NCBI RefSeq assembly: GCF_900187995.1
Contig: NZ_FZNZ01000014.1
Coordinates: forward strand, 26,453 to 90,452
DNA length: 64,000 nucleotides
Source of the DNA: Prevotella jejuni
GTDB taxonomy: Bacteria > Bacteroidota > Bacteroidia > Bacteroidales > Bacteroidaceae
Direction: 5' to 3'
The notes beneath the pieces are model-generated. The model did not search any database, had not been told where the DNA came from, and saw only the letters and a list, made by a program, of their open reading frames with translations. The stretch's first letter is position 1; every line of letters starts with the position of its first letter. The position numbers and the translations under genes were made by a program. Shown here piece by piece: positions 32,993 to 42,529 of this stretch.

Positions 32993-34144
32993 TTAGTCCC
33001 AAACCTTCCATGATTTCCTCTCATTCTCAGACGCTTTACCACTGTGTTCCTCGCTGATAATGATGTTCTCCTTGATGAGTCCGACGTATTCCAAGTCACT
33101 TAACTTCTGGAAGAGGGTGTGGATTACTTTGAGGAAAGCGTATATCAATGAGAATGACTGGCTTATCTCGCCATGGTTATAACTTATATGTGCCACCTTA
33201 CTGGCATTGTTCATAAATTCAGAAGGACGTATGTTGGTCCACTCATCGAAGTATTGTAAAAGTGTTTCAAAGTCCTTCTCTGGTAATGAACGTAGTGTTG
33301 AAAGTAAGAGAGTGGCAAGCTCATTGGCTAAGTGTACGACGTGTATAGGTGCCTTCTCACCTAATATATATTTCAACTCGAAGATATGTCGACCGTAAAA
33401 GGCCTTAATCACATCGCATAAAGCAAAGGTATTGTCAGCCAAGACACTACGGTGTGGATTGGTGATGTTCTTTGAATAGACCTTCAAAGCATTATTATGC
33501 GTCTCCTCAAGGGTCTTCTCAAAATAAGTCAAGAACTCTGACGCCTTATCAAAGAAGTTCGTTTGCTGAATAGCAGGGATATAGTCTTCATCAACCGCAA
33601 AGGTTCCGTTGTCAACAACTATCTTACTTACGATAAGGCTATTACCCTCTAAAAAGGCTTTGTTAAGGTTCTGCTCCGCTACAAGCTGCAGTGTTATCTC
33701 TGGCAGAACATACGGATGATGCAATGGAGTAGTCTCTGGGTCAGGTACACCAACAGGCAACATTTTATATGGATTCACCGTAAGCATGACACAAACGACC
33801 TGTCGAGTCGATAGGTCAATATCCATATTCTGGAGTGTAGCCTCTGGTATAAAGTCACCATAGAGGTCCTTTGTGTAGGAGATATGGAAGCCGTTTCTTG
33901 TGACTGCATTACATGAGATTAAGCGCACAGTTAAGGTCTTTGCCGTCTCCCCTCGTACGTCTAAGACAACCGAATGGTCAGCTCCCTCCATGCTTTGCCC
34001 TAACCCATAATTATAGCTTGTGAGCGTGTCCTCCCTATTTAGTTTCTGCATTTCAACTACGTTATAGTAGGTTTCAAAGAAATGAGAACTACTAATCTTC
34101 TGTCCGTTAACCCAGTTAACAGGTAAGTGATCAATCTTCTTCAT
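32993..34144 (-). CDS. tssK: T6SS baseplate protein TssK (Bacteroidota type)
   Basis: 383 residues. The N-terminus VNWVNGQKISSSHFFETYYN matches the start of TssK, where the shell domain joins the baseplate wedge (TssE/F/G). The middle shows the beta-rich shoulder, including VVCVMLTVNPYKMLP. The C-terminal part is the helical neck and head that contact the membrane complex. In other T6SS TssK binds TssL and TssM; those are absent from T6SSiii, so here the partner is probably TssN. It overlaps tssN by 14 bp, which agrees with that pairing. Length is a little below the 440 typical of Proteobacteria. Confidence 0.85.
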   Translation of the reverse strand: MKKIDHLPVNWVNGQKISSSHFFETYYNVVEMQKLNREDTLTSYNYGLGQSMEGADHSVVLDVRGETAKTLTVRLISCNAVTRNGFHISYTKDLYGDFIPEATLQNMDIDLSTRQVVCVMLTVNPYKMLPVGVPDPETTPLHHPYVLPEITLQLVAEQNLNKAFLEGNSLIVSKIVVDNGTFAVDEDYIPAIQQTNFFDKASEFLTYFEKTLEETHNNALKVYSKNITNPHRSVLADNTFALCDVIKAFYGRHIFELKYILGEKAPIHVVHLANELATLLLSTLRSLPEKDFETLLQYFDEWTNIRPSEFMNNASKVAHISYNHGEISQSFSLIYAFLKVIHTLFQKLSDLEYVGLIKENIIISEEHSGKASENERKSWKVWD

Positions 34145-35015
34145 GCTGTATATCGTTTATGCTTTTTACTCGTTTTATATAGATAACTTGGTTCTTCTTA
34201 ATCCTATTCTCTGAAGCAGTTCGCCGTGGGTCAAGCATCCTAATGAACAATGGATAGCGGAACCACTTGTTCGTATAGAATATCCAACCACTCTCTGAAT
34301 TATCCATCGCTATGTCTATCTGTGCCTGTGGGAAGCGTCGGTTCTGGTCTTCTACAAGCCAATCAAACCAGTCGCCTAAGGCAATCCCCTCTGCCAAACG
34401 TACTGAGAGCGTAGTATAACCATAGTCGCCAATATGCCTCTTAAGCTTTACCTTCACCGTTGTAGCCTTGAAGGTATCAAGCGTATCCCAGTAGTTACGG
34501 TTAAAGCCACTATGGTTGATGCGCCATAAGTCATATATTGGAGGTTGGATATTACGGAAGAAACGATAGCTTCTAAATACGAAGTAGGGTATAGAAAACC
34601 ACCAGACAGCTGTCATAGCCCATGGTGTGTACTCTAATCCATTGCTAATCCAATCAAAGATAAGGTAATATGACCACATACCAAATATCCCTGACAATAC
34701 CATAACAAGGATTTCCATAGCCATGTCGTCATTCTTCTTACTGATAAACGTTCGTAGCGCCCACAAGTAGAAGAACCCAAGAACTAAGTAAGCAACAACT
34801 GTCAAGAATAGTCCTCCCCATACATACTCATTCCTAAGATACCCCAGAAGGGACGGAATAGCAAGGAAGATAGCCGTTATCAATGAGAAGACAATAATCC
34901 TCTTCACGCTCAACTGCTGTCGAACAGACTTCAAGGCACCCATGACAGATACCATGATGATAGCCAAGAGCGGTGCAAGTAAGTACTTTACAAAGAATAA
35001 TATTAATGGTTTCAT
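34131..35015 (-). CDS. tssN: T6SSiii inner-membrane protein TssN
   Basis: 294 residues. Five membrane helices fill the first 165 or so residues, among them LILFFVKYLLAPLLAIIMV, IIVFSLITAIFLAIPSLLG and GLFLTVVAYLVLGFFYLW. The C-terminal 125 residues are soluble and beta-rich: IYDLWRINHSGFNRNYWDT, then VKVKLKRHIGDYGYTTLSV. TssN is the Bacteroidota-specific multi-pass component of the T6SS membrane complex. No Walker motif is visible, so unlike TssM it shows no sign of ATP binding. It lies 59 bp after tssG and overlaps tssK by 14 bp. Confidence 0.85.
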   Translation of the reverse strand: MKPLILFFVKYLLAPLLAIIMVSVMGALKSVRQQLSVKRIIVFSLITAIFLAIPSLLGYLRNEYVWGGLFLTVVAYLVLGFFYLWALRTFISKKNDDMAMEILVMVLSGIFGMWSYYLIFDWISNGLEYTPWAMTAVWWFSIPYFVFRSYRFFRNIQPPIYDLWRINHSGFNRNYWDTLDTFKATTVKVKLKRHIGDYGYTTLSVRLAEGIALGDWFDWLVEDQNRRFPQAQIDIAMDNSESGWIFYTNKWFRYPLFIRMLDPRRTASENRIKKNQVIYIKRVKSINDIQHEED

Positions 35016-35074
35016 TATATGTTGTAAGTTCGTGTCATAGCCTAAAAGCTATTGTTCTAAGCTAAGTTCTTTTA

Positions 35075-36010
35075 TTATAAGTTCGTATCGTAACCCAAAA
35101 AGTTCTGTCCTAAGACAAGTTCAGTATTTGATGTTATTGTATAGATGAGCCTTATGTCTCTTGAAGAAAGGAGGAAGAAAGACAAGATATACCTTACTAT
35201 CTCCATTTGCTTCTTCAGTCTACTCTCTGTCACACTATCGTGGAAGATAAGCTTCACCTCCACATCGTCCAATTCACAAAGCAACCGTCCATCAAGACCA
35301 GAGTCAACTCCTAACACACAGTCGCCCAAGTTCATATAAGGTAAGTCGTCCTCGTAATGATAGACATAACGCATCTGAGCATCTATATCACATACCGTCA
35401 AGAGTAGTTCCTCCAGTGCTGAAAGGTTTTCCTTATAGTCCTCCACCTTGCGAAGACACAGGAATAACTTATATCGTTCACCTGCTGTAAGGGGAGCCGA
35501 CTTGGCAAAGAAGACATTAGTAAAGCTCTTGAAAATGACGTTCTCATACGGTTCATCAAACAACGTCAGCTGTCGTTCGAAGATAGACACACTATCATGG
35601 AACATCATTGTATCAAAGGGAGAGAAGAAGTGAACGGCTTGCTCGGCCTTCTTTCTATTCAGACGGATAGCCTCAACGACCTCCTTATTACTCATCCCAG
35701 GTGCACTCAGCGAAATAGGATGGAATAGGAACTCTGGCAACTGATGGTAGAAGCCATTGCGAGCGATGTTCAGTATGATTCGATCTCGTAGTTGTCCATC
35801 TTTATAAACCTCCTCTTTTTGCAGGTCGATGATGTCTTGTGAGTTCACACGACTATTCATTCCATGGCTCACAACAACCGTCTTATCCAGTAGGTTCTCA
35901 TCTGTAACGAACTGCAACTCAGCATAGAACACCTCCGCAATAAGGTTTCTCGCGTCACTATTACAGAACCTTTCTAAGTCTCTTTCAGATGTTGTTATAC
36001 GTGATTCCAT
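35075..36010 (-). CDS. tssG: T6SS baseplate protein TssG (Bacteroidota type)
   Basis: 311 residues. It keeps the plan of TssG, a paralogue of TssF in the wedge: the early block ARNLIAEVFYAELQFV, then HQLPEFLFHPISLSAPG, then the C-terminal LRKQMEIVRYILSFFL-like end where TssG meets the sheath end. The N-terminus lacks the long helix seen in some Proteobacterial TssG. It overlaps tssH by 16 bp. Sequence similarity to classical TssG is low, so the assignment leans on position between tssH and tssN as well as pattern. Confidence 0.75.
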   Translation of the reverse strand: MESRITTSERDLERFCNSDARNLIAEVFYAELQFVTDENLLDKTVVVSHGMNSRVNSQDIIDLQKEEVYKDGQLRDRIILNIARNGFYHQLPEFLFHPISLSAPGMSNKEVVEAIRLNRKKAEQAVHFFSPFDTMMFHDSVSIFERQLTLFDEPYENVIFKSFTNVFFAKSAPLTAGERYKLFLCLRKVEDYKENLSALEELLLTVCDIDAQMRYVYHYEDDLPYMNLGDCVLGVDSGLDGRLLCELDDVEVKLIFHDSVTESRLKKQMEIVRYILSFFLLSSRDIRLIYTITSNTELVLGQNFLGYDTNL

Positions 36011-38436
36011 TGTAGATTGCCATCTTTATAAGTTGCGATAATATGGTCACCGGGCTTGATCATTTCTGATACTATGAGCTTTGAGATAGTCTTCTTTAGG
36101 TAGGTTCTTACCACACCAGCGATAGGGCGTGCTCCATACTGTGGTGAGAAGCCCTTTGAAGTGAGGTATGCAATGGTCTCTGGGGCCAAGTCTAACTGTA
36201 TTTCCTTCTGCTCTAACAGCTGTTTCTGTAGGCGTGAGAACTGTAGAAGGAATATCTGTTGTGCAACCTGTTCGGTAATAGGTGAGAAGGGGACAACCTC
36301 TGTCAGACGACCCAAGAACTCTGGTCGGAAGTACTTCGACATCACTTCTATCAATTCGTTAGACGTTGGCTGGTGTCCTTTCTGTATCTGTTCTGCAATC
36401 CATTGACTACCAATATTCGACGTGAAGATGATGATTGCGTTAGAGAAGTCGCCTTCTCGTCCGAGCTTATCATGCACCTTTCCTTCGTCCATAATCTGTA
36501 GGAAGATATCATAAACACTACTGTGTGCCTTCTCGATCTCGTCGAACAGTACAACAGAGTAGGGTTTCTGGCGTATCTTCGTTACCAGTAAGCCACCCTC
36601 TTCATAGCCTACATAACCCGGAGGAGCACCATAGAGCAAAGCAGCAGAGTGTTCTTCCTTAAACTCAGACATATCGAAACGTATCATGGCCGTATCGTCA
36701 TCGAAAAGAAGGTCGGCCAACGACTTTGTCAGCTCAGTCTTACCTGTACCCGTAGGACCAAGGAAGAAGAACGAACCAATAGGTTTCTTCGGATCGCTCA
36801 GTCCGCTTCGTGACTCAATGATAGCGTCAGACAGCGTTCGAATAGCCTTATCTTGTCCTTTGACTCTTTCGTGTAGCTTGGTCTCTATTCCTAACAGTCT
36901 ATCCTTCTCTTGAGCCTGAATCTTACCGATAGGAATGCCTGTGTCGTCTGCTACAACCGACTCTATCTCTAACGAACTAACCTTCTCTATGCCTTTCTCT
37001 GAGAGCACTGTCAATTCGTTAAGTATCTTTCCAAGCTTATTGAGCTTCTCTTCTGTCGAGTCGTCATCAGTAAGTATATAGTTGTCTTCAACCTTTGAAG
37101 TCAAGACAACACTCACCTTATTAAATATAGTATAATAAAGTAGATGCAAGTCGAAATCGCTCACCTCTTCTATTGGCATTGCCTTGTATTTCTCATACTG
37201 TTCGACAAGCTGCTCCACAATACCTACCGCATTCTTATTACTCAGTCTCACTGAAGCGGCCGTACTGTCTATCAAGTCTAATGTAGAGGCTGGTTGACTC
37301 TTCTCCTTATAATATCTGTTAGAAAGGTTATAAGCACTGATGAACGATTCCTCCGTCATAGCCAGACTATAAAAGGCTTGTAGTGTTGGCCTGTGTCTTA
37401 ACAATGCACTGCGAAGGATGTTAGGCTCAAGTTCTTCTACATTAATGATGTTCAACTTGTTAGCGATGGAATGTTTCTCTACATGCTTACGATAGGCATC
37501 CATCGAGAGCACCATTAACAGCGTGACAGAACCGTCACATATCTGTGCGTCAAGATTATTGAGAATATAGGTGGCCGTTGTGGGGTTGCCACTTTCAAGC
37601 AGTAGCTGCAGGTCGTCAATGACCAATACTCCACGGCTCTTTGCCTGGTTCATCTTCTGTAACACACCTGTCATCTTCTGCGTTACTTCCGTCTCATTGC
37701 CCGACTGTGCAAGTACTTTCGACGTATTTAGGCCTACTAACGATGTCTGATTGATTATTTCATCTTGATTGATCTCCATCTCATGGGCAAGAGCCTTTAT
37801 GATTCCCGTCTTTCCAACACCTGGCGCACCAACAAGGAGGATGCCCTGTCGCTCCGAACGCTCCAGTGTTTCCAAGATAAGACGTATCTCTTTACTGCGC
37901 CCGATAATCAACTTACCCTCTTCAAGAAGCTCTGCTCGACGGAGGTCGGACACGTATTGAATAGAACTACCCATATCCATCTCAGAGACAGGCGATAGTG
38001 GTGAGGTTGATGCCTCAAAGTATTCCATTATCTCATCTTCGGTCACTCCGATCGATTCTATCTGTTGATGAGAGTAGACAACACCGTCTCTTACGACGGC
38101 AGCGAATACACACAAGGCATCAACCGAGTCTGTTCCGAGCTTTATCTTAGACCGTTCGGCCTCGTCGAGAACCGTCTCCACCTCACGGTCAGGGATTATC
38201 TCGCCTGCATCATGCTCCACACCGACATACATCTCACGATAGGTTTCAAACCAATCGCTGACATACGCCACCTCTTTCTGCATTGAGTTGAGTATCTCAC
38301 GCAGACCTGTTTGCTCGGTCAACATGGCTATGACTAAATGAGCTACACCAAATGAGAGGTGCTTATCTTGGTGGGCCATGGCCTTAGCCAACTTTATAGC
38401 GGCTACAAGACTGTTGCTGTAATTCTGTGTGTTCAT
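35995..38436 (-). CDS. tssH: T6SS sheath-recycling AAA+ ATPase TssH/ClpV
   Basis: 813 residues. A Clp N-domain (1-145; LAKAMAHQDKHLSFGVAHLV) precedes two AAA+ modules. D1 has Walker A LLVGAPGVGKTGI (about 200) and Walker B GVLVIDDLQLLL. D2 has Walker A FFFLGPTGTGKTEL (about 552), Walker B VVLFDEIEKAH, sensor 1 IIFTSNIGSQ and the sensor 2 region FSPQYGARPIAGV. ClpV extracts and unfolds contracted TssB/C sheath in the cytoplasm. In D1 the second acidic residue of Walker B is Asp instead of Glu (VIDDLQ), and the usual YRGEFEER loop is not seen, so D1 may be slow or structural. It overlaps tssF by 4 bp. Confidence 0.9.
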   Translation of the reverse strand: MNTQNYSNSLVAAIKLAKAMAHQDKHLSFGVAHLVIAMLTEQTGLREILNSMQKEVAYVSDWFETYREMYVGVEHDAGEIIPDREVETVLDEAERSKIKLGTDSVDALCVFAAVVRDGVVYSHQQIESIGVTEDEIMEYFEASTSPLSPVSEMDMGSSIQYVSDLRRAELLEEGKLIIGRSKEIRLILETLERSERQGILLVGAPGVGKTGIIKALAHEMEINQDEIINQTSLVGLNTSKVLAQSGNETEVTQKMTGVLQKMNQAKSRGVLVIDDLQLLLESGNPTTATYILNNLDAQICDGSVTLLMVLSMDAYRKHVEKHSIANKLNIINVEELEPNILRSALLRHRPTLQAFYSLAMTEESFISAYNLSNRYYKEKSQPASTLDLIDSTAASVRLSNKNAVGIVEQLVEQYEKYKAMPIEEVSDFDLHLLYYTIFNKVSVVLTSKVEDNYILTDDDSTEEKLNKLGKILNELTVLSEKGIEKVSSLEIESVVADDTGIPIGKIQAQEKDRLLGIETKLHERVKGQDKAIRTLSDAIIESRSGLSDPKKPIGSFFFLGPTGTGKTELTKSLADLLFDDDTAMIRFDMSEFKEEHSAALLYGAPPGYVGYEEGGLLVTKIRQKPYSVVLFDEIEKAHSSVYDIFLQIMDEGKVHDKLGREGDFSNAIIIFTSNIGSQWIAEQIQKGHQPTSNELIEVMSKYFRPEFLGRLTEVVPFSPITEQVAQQIFLLQFSRLQKQLLEQKEIQLDLAPETIAYLTSKGFSPQYGARPIAGVVRTYLKKTISKLIVSEMIKPGDHIIATYKDGNLQWNHV

Positions 38437-40202
38437 ACGAAATATATCTTATAAGGGGTCTTATCTACAGAGCGTTTGGTTAGTTCTCGCTCTAAGAACA
38501 AGGTCATGGACGGTAAGTCGATACCCTCTTCTCTGCCTGAACGAGTGAGGGCTATTCTTATCTCTGTCGTCCTGATGATACCACGACGTACGTCTTTGGA
38601 GATAGCGATACCGTCTTTTACATCGACTGACTTTGCTTGTGGACCCAAACAACATAATACGAAGCTCTTTATATCTTCACGTGTTACGATCCTATCCTTC
38701 GTTAGTAAGCCATAACGCAGACGATTGACAATCTCACGTTCGGTGTCGTGTGCATTACCACACTTGGTTGTTGTCTGGAAAGAAAGGCTCTCTGATAGGA
38801 AGCGTTCGTTCTCTGCTTGATACACTGACGTTCGACTGTCTAAACCGTTAGCCAGGTCGGCATCGGTTATCCAATAGCGTACCTCGGCTTCTGCCGTACG
38901 CTTGTAAGGCTGCGTAAAGAGGAACGAACGGGGAATACTCTTGTCCTGAACAAAGTCGAAGACACCCTTTTCTATGTTCTCAATATTATTGTAGAGATTA
39001 TTCAACTGGTCTGTGAGCGTGTCTATCTGTAGACTTCCAAAAGCACTACCGTCCTCATGTATGAGTTGAATAAGCTTATGAATTAATGTGCGCGCATTGT
39101 CTGAGTCAAATCTCTCTAAGTTTCCAAAGTATAGGCTATAAGTCCCAACAGGGTGCTCGTCATAGCACTGTCCCACGTCTATATACTGATGATTGCCATC
39201 GTCTTGGAAGGATTCTATGTTGAGCAAGAAGCGGTTGTCCTCACAAGGGAGGGCTACGATGTTTCCTCTTCGAGTGTAGTCATGTTGCATCGTGACGAGT
39301 TTGCGGTTGACTACGGGGTATGTGTTAAGTAGAAATCTTACCTTCGCAAAGTCTACACGATTGAACACCACTGGGAATTTCAACTGTAACCATACTAACT
39401 CTTCTTTCTCTTCTCCTTCACTCGTCTCCCACGATGAGGGGTAAGTAGAGAAGGGGTTTGTCGATAGGAAATGAGAGTTAAGGTCTATCTGGATGAAGTT
39501 GTCGGCATAATAACTGCTTATCTCATCAAAGTAATGATAGCGTTCGCACTGCTCGAGGGGGAACTCTGGCACCGATACACTTAGTTGTTCGCCCTGTCCG
39601 TCATAGACTTCTATGTCGCGCAAGAACGGTGAGAGACTGCCATCTTCGGGTAGGATGCACAAGACAAGACGCTTCGTTGAGCGCAACACGCTTTGTGTCA
39701 TGTTCAGTCCTATCCATACTGTCCCCTCTTCTGAAGGTATCTCTACGTCAGGAATGACCGGCCTGTCCACGCTTCTGTCAGTGTAATAGTTGACCTGTTG
39801 GTCGAAGGCTATCGCTCTGATCTTGGCGTTCACCAATGGATAATTGCTTAGAGGAGAGAAGTAAAGTTCGAGCCATCCCTTCTCAAACATCATCTTCCTT
39901 GCGTAAAAACAGTCGTTGGTCGTCAGCTGTTTCACCTCATCAAACTTAGGGTCAACACTCATCAAGGCATGAGAAGGAGAAGGGAGCGACCATTTCAAAG
40001 GTACCATCAAACGAGCCAAACGGCTTAGGATGTCGGCATCAGAGTCTACTATACTCTGATGGAGACGGCTACTGTTATAAGCTATTACGTCAAGTATGAG
40101 ATCAATAACAGGGTCTATCTGACTTAAGTCTGTGATGTTCCACAAGTCCATTGCGAACATTCTTAGACGATCCTTTATTATCTGCTGTCTTTTATCTACC
40201 AT
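38433..40202 (-). CDS. tssF: T6SS baseplate protein TssF
   Basis: 589 residues, the expected size. The N-terminus ITDLSQIDPVIDLILDVIAY and then SRLARLMVPLKWSLPSPSH matches TssF, in which a helical tip precedes LxPHYLxPxPS-like residues. The C-terminus YGLLTKDRIVTREDIKSF and TRSGREEGIDLPSMTLFL fits the phage J-like fold end. TssF pairs with TssG to form the wedge that carries TssK and TssE. The start codon at 40202 overlaps the small frame 40196-40429 by 7 bp, and its stop overlaps tssH. Confidence 0.85.
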   Translation of the reverse strand: MVDKRQQIIKDRLRMFAMDLWNITDLSQIDPVIDLILDVIAYNSSRLHQSIVDSDADILSRLARLMVPLKWSLPSPSHALMSVDPKFDEVKQLTTNDCFYARKMMFEKGWLELYFSPLSNYPLVNAKIRAIAFDQQVNYYTDRSVDRPVIPDVEIPSEEGTVWIGLNMTQSVLRSTKRLVLCILPEDGSLSPFLRDIEVYDGQGEQLSVSVPEFPLEQCERYHYFDEISSYYADNFIQIDLNSHFLSTNPFSTYPSSWETSEGEEKEELVWLQLKFPVVFNRVDFAKVRFLLNTYPVVNRKLVTMQHDYTRRGNIVALPCEDNRFLLNIESFQDDGNHQYIDVGQCYDEHPVGTYSLYFGNLERFDSDNARTLIHKLIQLIHEDGSAFGSLQIDTLTDQLNNLYNNIENIEKGVFDFVQDKSIPRSFLFTQPYKRTAEAEVRYWITDADLANGLDSRTSVYQAENERFLSESLSFQTTTKCGNAHDTEREIVNRLRYGLLTKDRIVTREDIKSFVLCCLGPQAKSVDVKDGIAISKDVRRGIIRTTEIRIALTRSGREEGIDLPSMTLFLERELTKRSVDKTPYKIYFV

Positions 40203-40429
40203 TTTACTATTATCTTACGAACAATGATGTCTATCCTTGTCCACCATCGGTTTACTACATGGGCCTCATCAGTAAAACACCATGAAGCATCGAAGAGGAT
40301 TGTACTACATGACATGAAAGCGTCCTTTTCAGTATTGCCCATAACAGTCCCACCCGCATGCAGCATACAACAAGAATACTGTTTCGAGCGTATTATATCG
40401 TTTAAGGCTATCAAACGTCCCATTGTCAT
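40196..40429 (-). CDS. Small uncharacterised protein between tssE and tssF
   Basis: 77 residues, Cys-rich (YSCCMLHAGG and MSCSTILFDASWCF), ending in a basic strand IDIIVRKIIVKW. It exactly fills the gap in the operon: 25 bp after the tssE stop, with an AAGAGGAAAT ribosome site 5 bp upstream, and overlapping the tssF start by 7 bp, which suggests coupling. No signal peptide or membrane segment. I do not recognise it; it does not match a PAAR protein by eye. It could instead be a chance frame over a spacer, so confidence is limited. Confidence 0.45.
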   Translation of the reverse strand: MTMGRLIALNDIIRSKQYSCCMLHAGGTVMGNTEKDAFMSCSTILFDASWCFTDEAHVVNRWWTRIDIIVRKIIVKW

Positions 40430-40454
40430 ATTTCCTCTTCAATGTCAGTCGGCC

Positions 40455-40877
40455 CTATTGTGATATCGGACTAATATAAAGATGTGTACTGAAATTAAAC
40501 TGTTGGTCGTTTCTGACGATAAGACCCTTGACCCATAAGCGTACACGCTTACGAGCGTTAGGGAACTTACTACGTATGTCTTCCTCTACTTCAGTTAGTT
40601 CCACTCTTACTTCAACATCCTTCAAACGAGGCTCATACTTAGTTATGGTGGCTTCAAGTGACTGTCTGACCTTTTCTTCCCAATCCTCGTTCTTTAAGAC
40701 TTGATTAAATTCTAAGTCCCAAATAACCGATCCGTAATCTTCCCTTCCCTCTACTTCACCACACCGGGAAACAACCAACATCATCAGATGTTGTGCTATT
40801 GATTCCTCATAAGAACATCGTTGAATCTGACCATTTAAGGCCCCTGACAAATCCAGCGGCAGTTTTAGATAGTTCAT
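40455..40877 (-). CDS. tssE: T6SS baseplate protein TssE (gp25-like)
   Basis: 140 residues, as usual for the T4 gp25-like family. EESIAQHLMMLVVSRCGEVE, then REDYGSVIWDLEF gives the conserved gp25 pattern of a helix, a loop and a short EFN-like stretch (here DLEFNQVL). TITKYEPRLKDVEVRVEL is the C-terminal strand pair. TssE sits at the wedge and nucleates the sheath by mimicking the TssC handshake strands. It is the first gene of the minus-strand operon, with a TATATTTG promoter at 40899-40906. Confidence 0.9.
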   Translation of the reverse strand: MNYLKLPLDLSGALNGQIQRCSYEESIAQHLMMLVVSRCGEVEGREDYGSVIWDLEFNQVLKNEDWEEKVRQSLEATITKYEPRLKDVEVRVELTEVEEDIRSKFPNARKRVRLWVKGLIVRNDQQFNFSTHLYISPISQ

Positions 40878-40898
40878 TCTACGCTTTTAATTGTTGTG

Positions 40899-40906
40899 CA
40901 AATATA
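40899..40906 (-). promoter_or_regulatory. Bacteroidota -7 box of the tssE...tssR operon
   Basis: Minus-strand TATATTTG, 22 bp upstream of the tssE start; the only consensus-like box found for ten or more downstream genes. Confidence 0.6.
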
Positions 40907-41986
40907 TATTATTTTTAATAGATATAGGTGTTTTTTTAGGATTTTAATGATTTATAAGTATTTGATTACTAATCATGTTAGACCTTCTGAATAGCTGCGT
41001 TTGTTATAAAACTTTATCTCTCAACACTTTGAACACTTACTACCTTTCTGCAAGGAGAGTACGACTGTCGCTCGTGTTATCATTATTTATCATCTCTGTA
41101 CACCTTATTATATATAGGACATCGCTCTATCCTACACTGAACATCGTTCTCTGCTAACGACTCTTCACACCTCCCGTCGCCCACTATCTACATCTTCCCT
41201 CGTCCATCTCTTCAGTCCTTTCCCCGTTTCCAGAGCTTTATAGAGCCATAAAAAATCATTACATCTTATCAAGCAACTCACCATCAAAACAAGCGTATAA
41301 TATCCTCTTGCATCAAGATTGTAACCTCCAAGCAATCAACACATTACAAACAGCGCTCGAGAACACGCCCTTCTTGCCCCAAGAAGGGCATGTTCTCAAA
41401 CGGAGAAGGGCGTGTTCTCGAACATAGAAGAGCGAAAAAAAATGACAAGAGGATAGGTGGGTAGAGGGGACCTCCCCCAGCCCCTCCGAAGGAGGGGAGC
41501 CCCAAGCTGCTAAGACCTCCCCCAGCCCCTCCGAAGGAGGGGAGCACCAAGCTGCTAAGAGAAAACCAATGACGTTTGTAGTTGTGGATGTTTAATATGA
41601 TATTACTAACATGTAGACTTTAATACTCAATAGTAAATATCTAACACCCAACAAAACACTCCATCAACACCTAACACTCATCACCTAACACCCCAACTAT
41701 CAACACCCAACGCCCAACAAAACAATCCATCAACACTTAACATTTACCACCCATCATCCAACAATGCACTTCATCAACACCTAACACTTAACACCTAACA
41801 CCCCAACTATCATCACCCACCACCCAACCCCTGCCACCTGTCGCCCATAGTTAAAAAACTCTAAACCCCATGGGGAGCAATAGCTCAATACATGTTCAGA
41901 ATAAAAACAATCAATAAAATATAATAAAAAAAACGCTTATAAAATTCTTTTCACATTTAAATTACGATATTTTCATGTAAATTTTA
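40907..41986. repeat. Repeat-filled divergent spacer between the two T6SS operons (22-bp array locus D, GC palindromes, minisatellite)
   Basis: 41365-41430 holds 22-bp units (41365, 41387, 41409), here read GGCGTGTTCTC...GAAG, the reverse of loci A-C. Two tandem GC palindromes (CCCCTCCGAAGGAGGGG) lie at about 41478 and 41526. 41640-41830 is CAACACCTAACACTYATCAC minisatellite. The order of parts is the mirror image of 8232-8633, so this is one composite element in inverted orientation. Open frames here are repeat artefacts. 40907-41340 and 41840-41986 hold nothing I can name. Confidence 0.75.
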
Positions 41987-41994
41987 TAGTTTTG
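41987..41994 (+). promoter_or_regulatory. Bacteroidota -7 box of tssBC
   Basis: TAGTTTTG, about 57 bp upstream of ATG 42051. Confidence 0.55.
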
Positions 41995-42050
41995 TGCCTG
42001 ATTATAAACATTCTTGTAAAGGATTAATATAAAACTTAAACATAAAAGAC

Positions 42051-42509
42051 ATGGCCATTTACGATTATGGAATTGGTGGTAATGAGGTAAACGTTGACGC
42101 TAATGAGTCAATTGCCGACATCCCTTCCAACAGAACATTATTAGTACAGAAATTAACCGACGAGGCTCCTGTAAGTCCTGAAACAGTGTACGGCTTGCAG
42201 ACTGTAGAGGATGTTTTCGAGCACTTCTCACCATCTGTTAATGTCGAAATGCAGGACGACAACGGCGAGGACGTACTTGAGACGATGCGATTCAAGAACT
42301 TAGGCGACTTCAATGCAGATAAGTTAAAGGAGAACAGTGACTTCCTTAGTAAGCTTGATGTTGAGAAGGAACAGAATATAAAGATAGCTCGTCAGCTCTC
42401 ATCAAACAAAGCTTTGCTGAAAGCCTTGGCTAACCCTGAAACACGACAAGCCATCTTAGACTTGTTACAGAGCTCACTTGACGAGGTTAATAACGCTGAT
42501 GCTAAATAA
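42051..42509 (+). CDS. tssB: T6SS sheath small subunit TssB (VipA-like)
   Basis: 152 residues, standard size. The N-terminus GIGGNEVNVDANESIADIPS gives the strand that adds to TssC. The middle VSPETVYGLQTVEDVFEHFS and LETMRFKNLGDFNADKLKEN matches the TssB core phrase, in which the FxxLxDFxP-like block recurs across T6SS types. The C-terminus is helical (ETRQAILDLLQSSLDEV). TssB and TssC form the contractile sheath in the cytoplasm. It lies 20 bp ahead of tssC in a two-gene plus-strand operon, away from the other T6SS genes. Confidence 0.93.
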   Translation: MAIYDYGIGGNEVNVDANESIADIPSNRTLLVQKLTDEAPVSPETVYGLQTVEDVFEHFSPSVNVEMQDDNGEDVLETMRFKNLGDFNADKLKENSDFLSKLDVEKEQNIKIARQLSSNKALLKALANPETRQAILDLLQSSLDEVNNADAK

Positions 42510-42529
42510 TCATCTTAATGAATTAGGAA

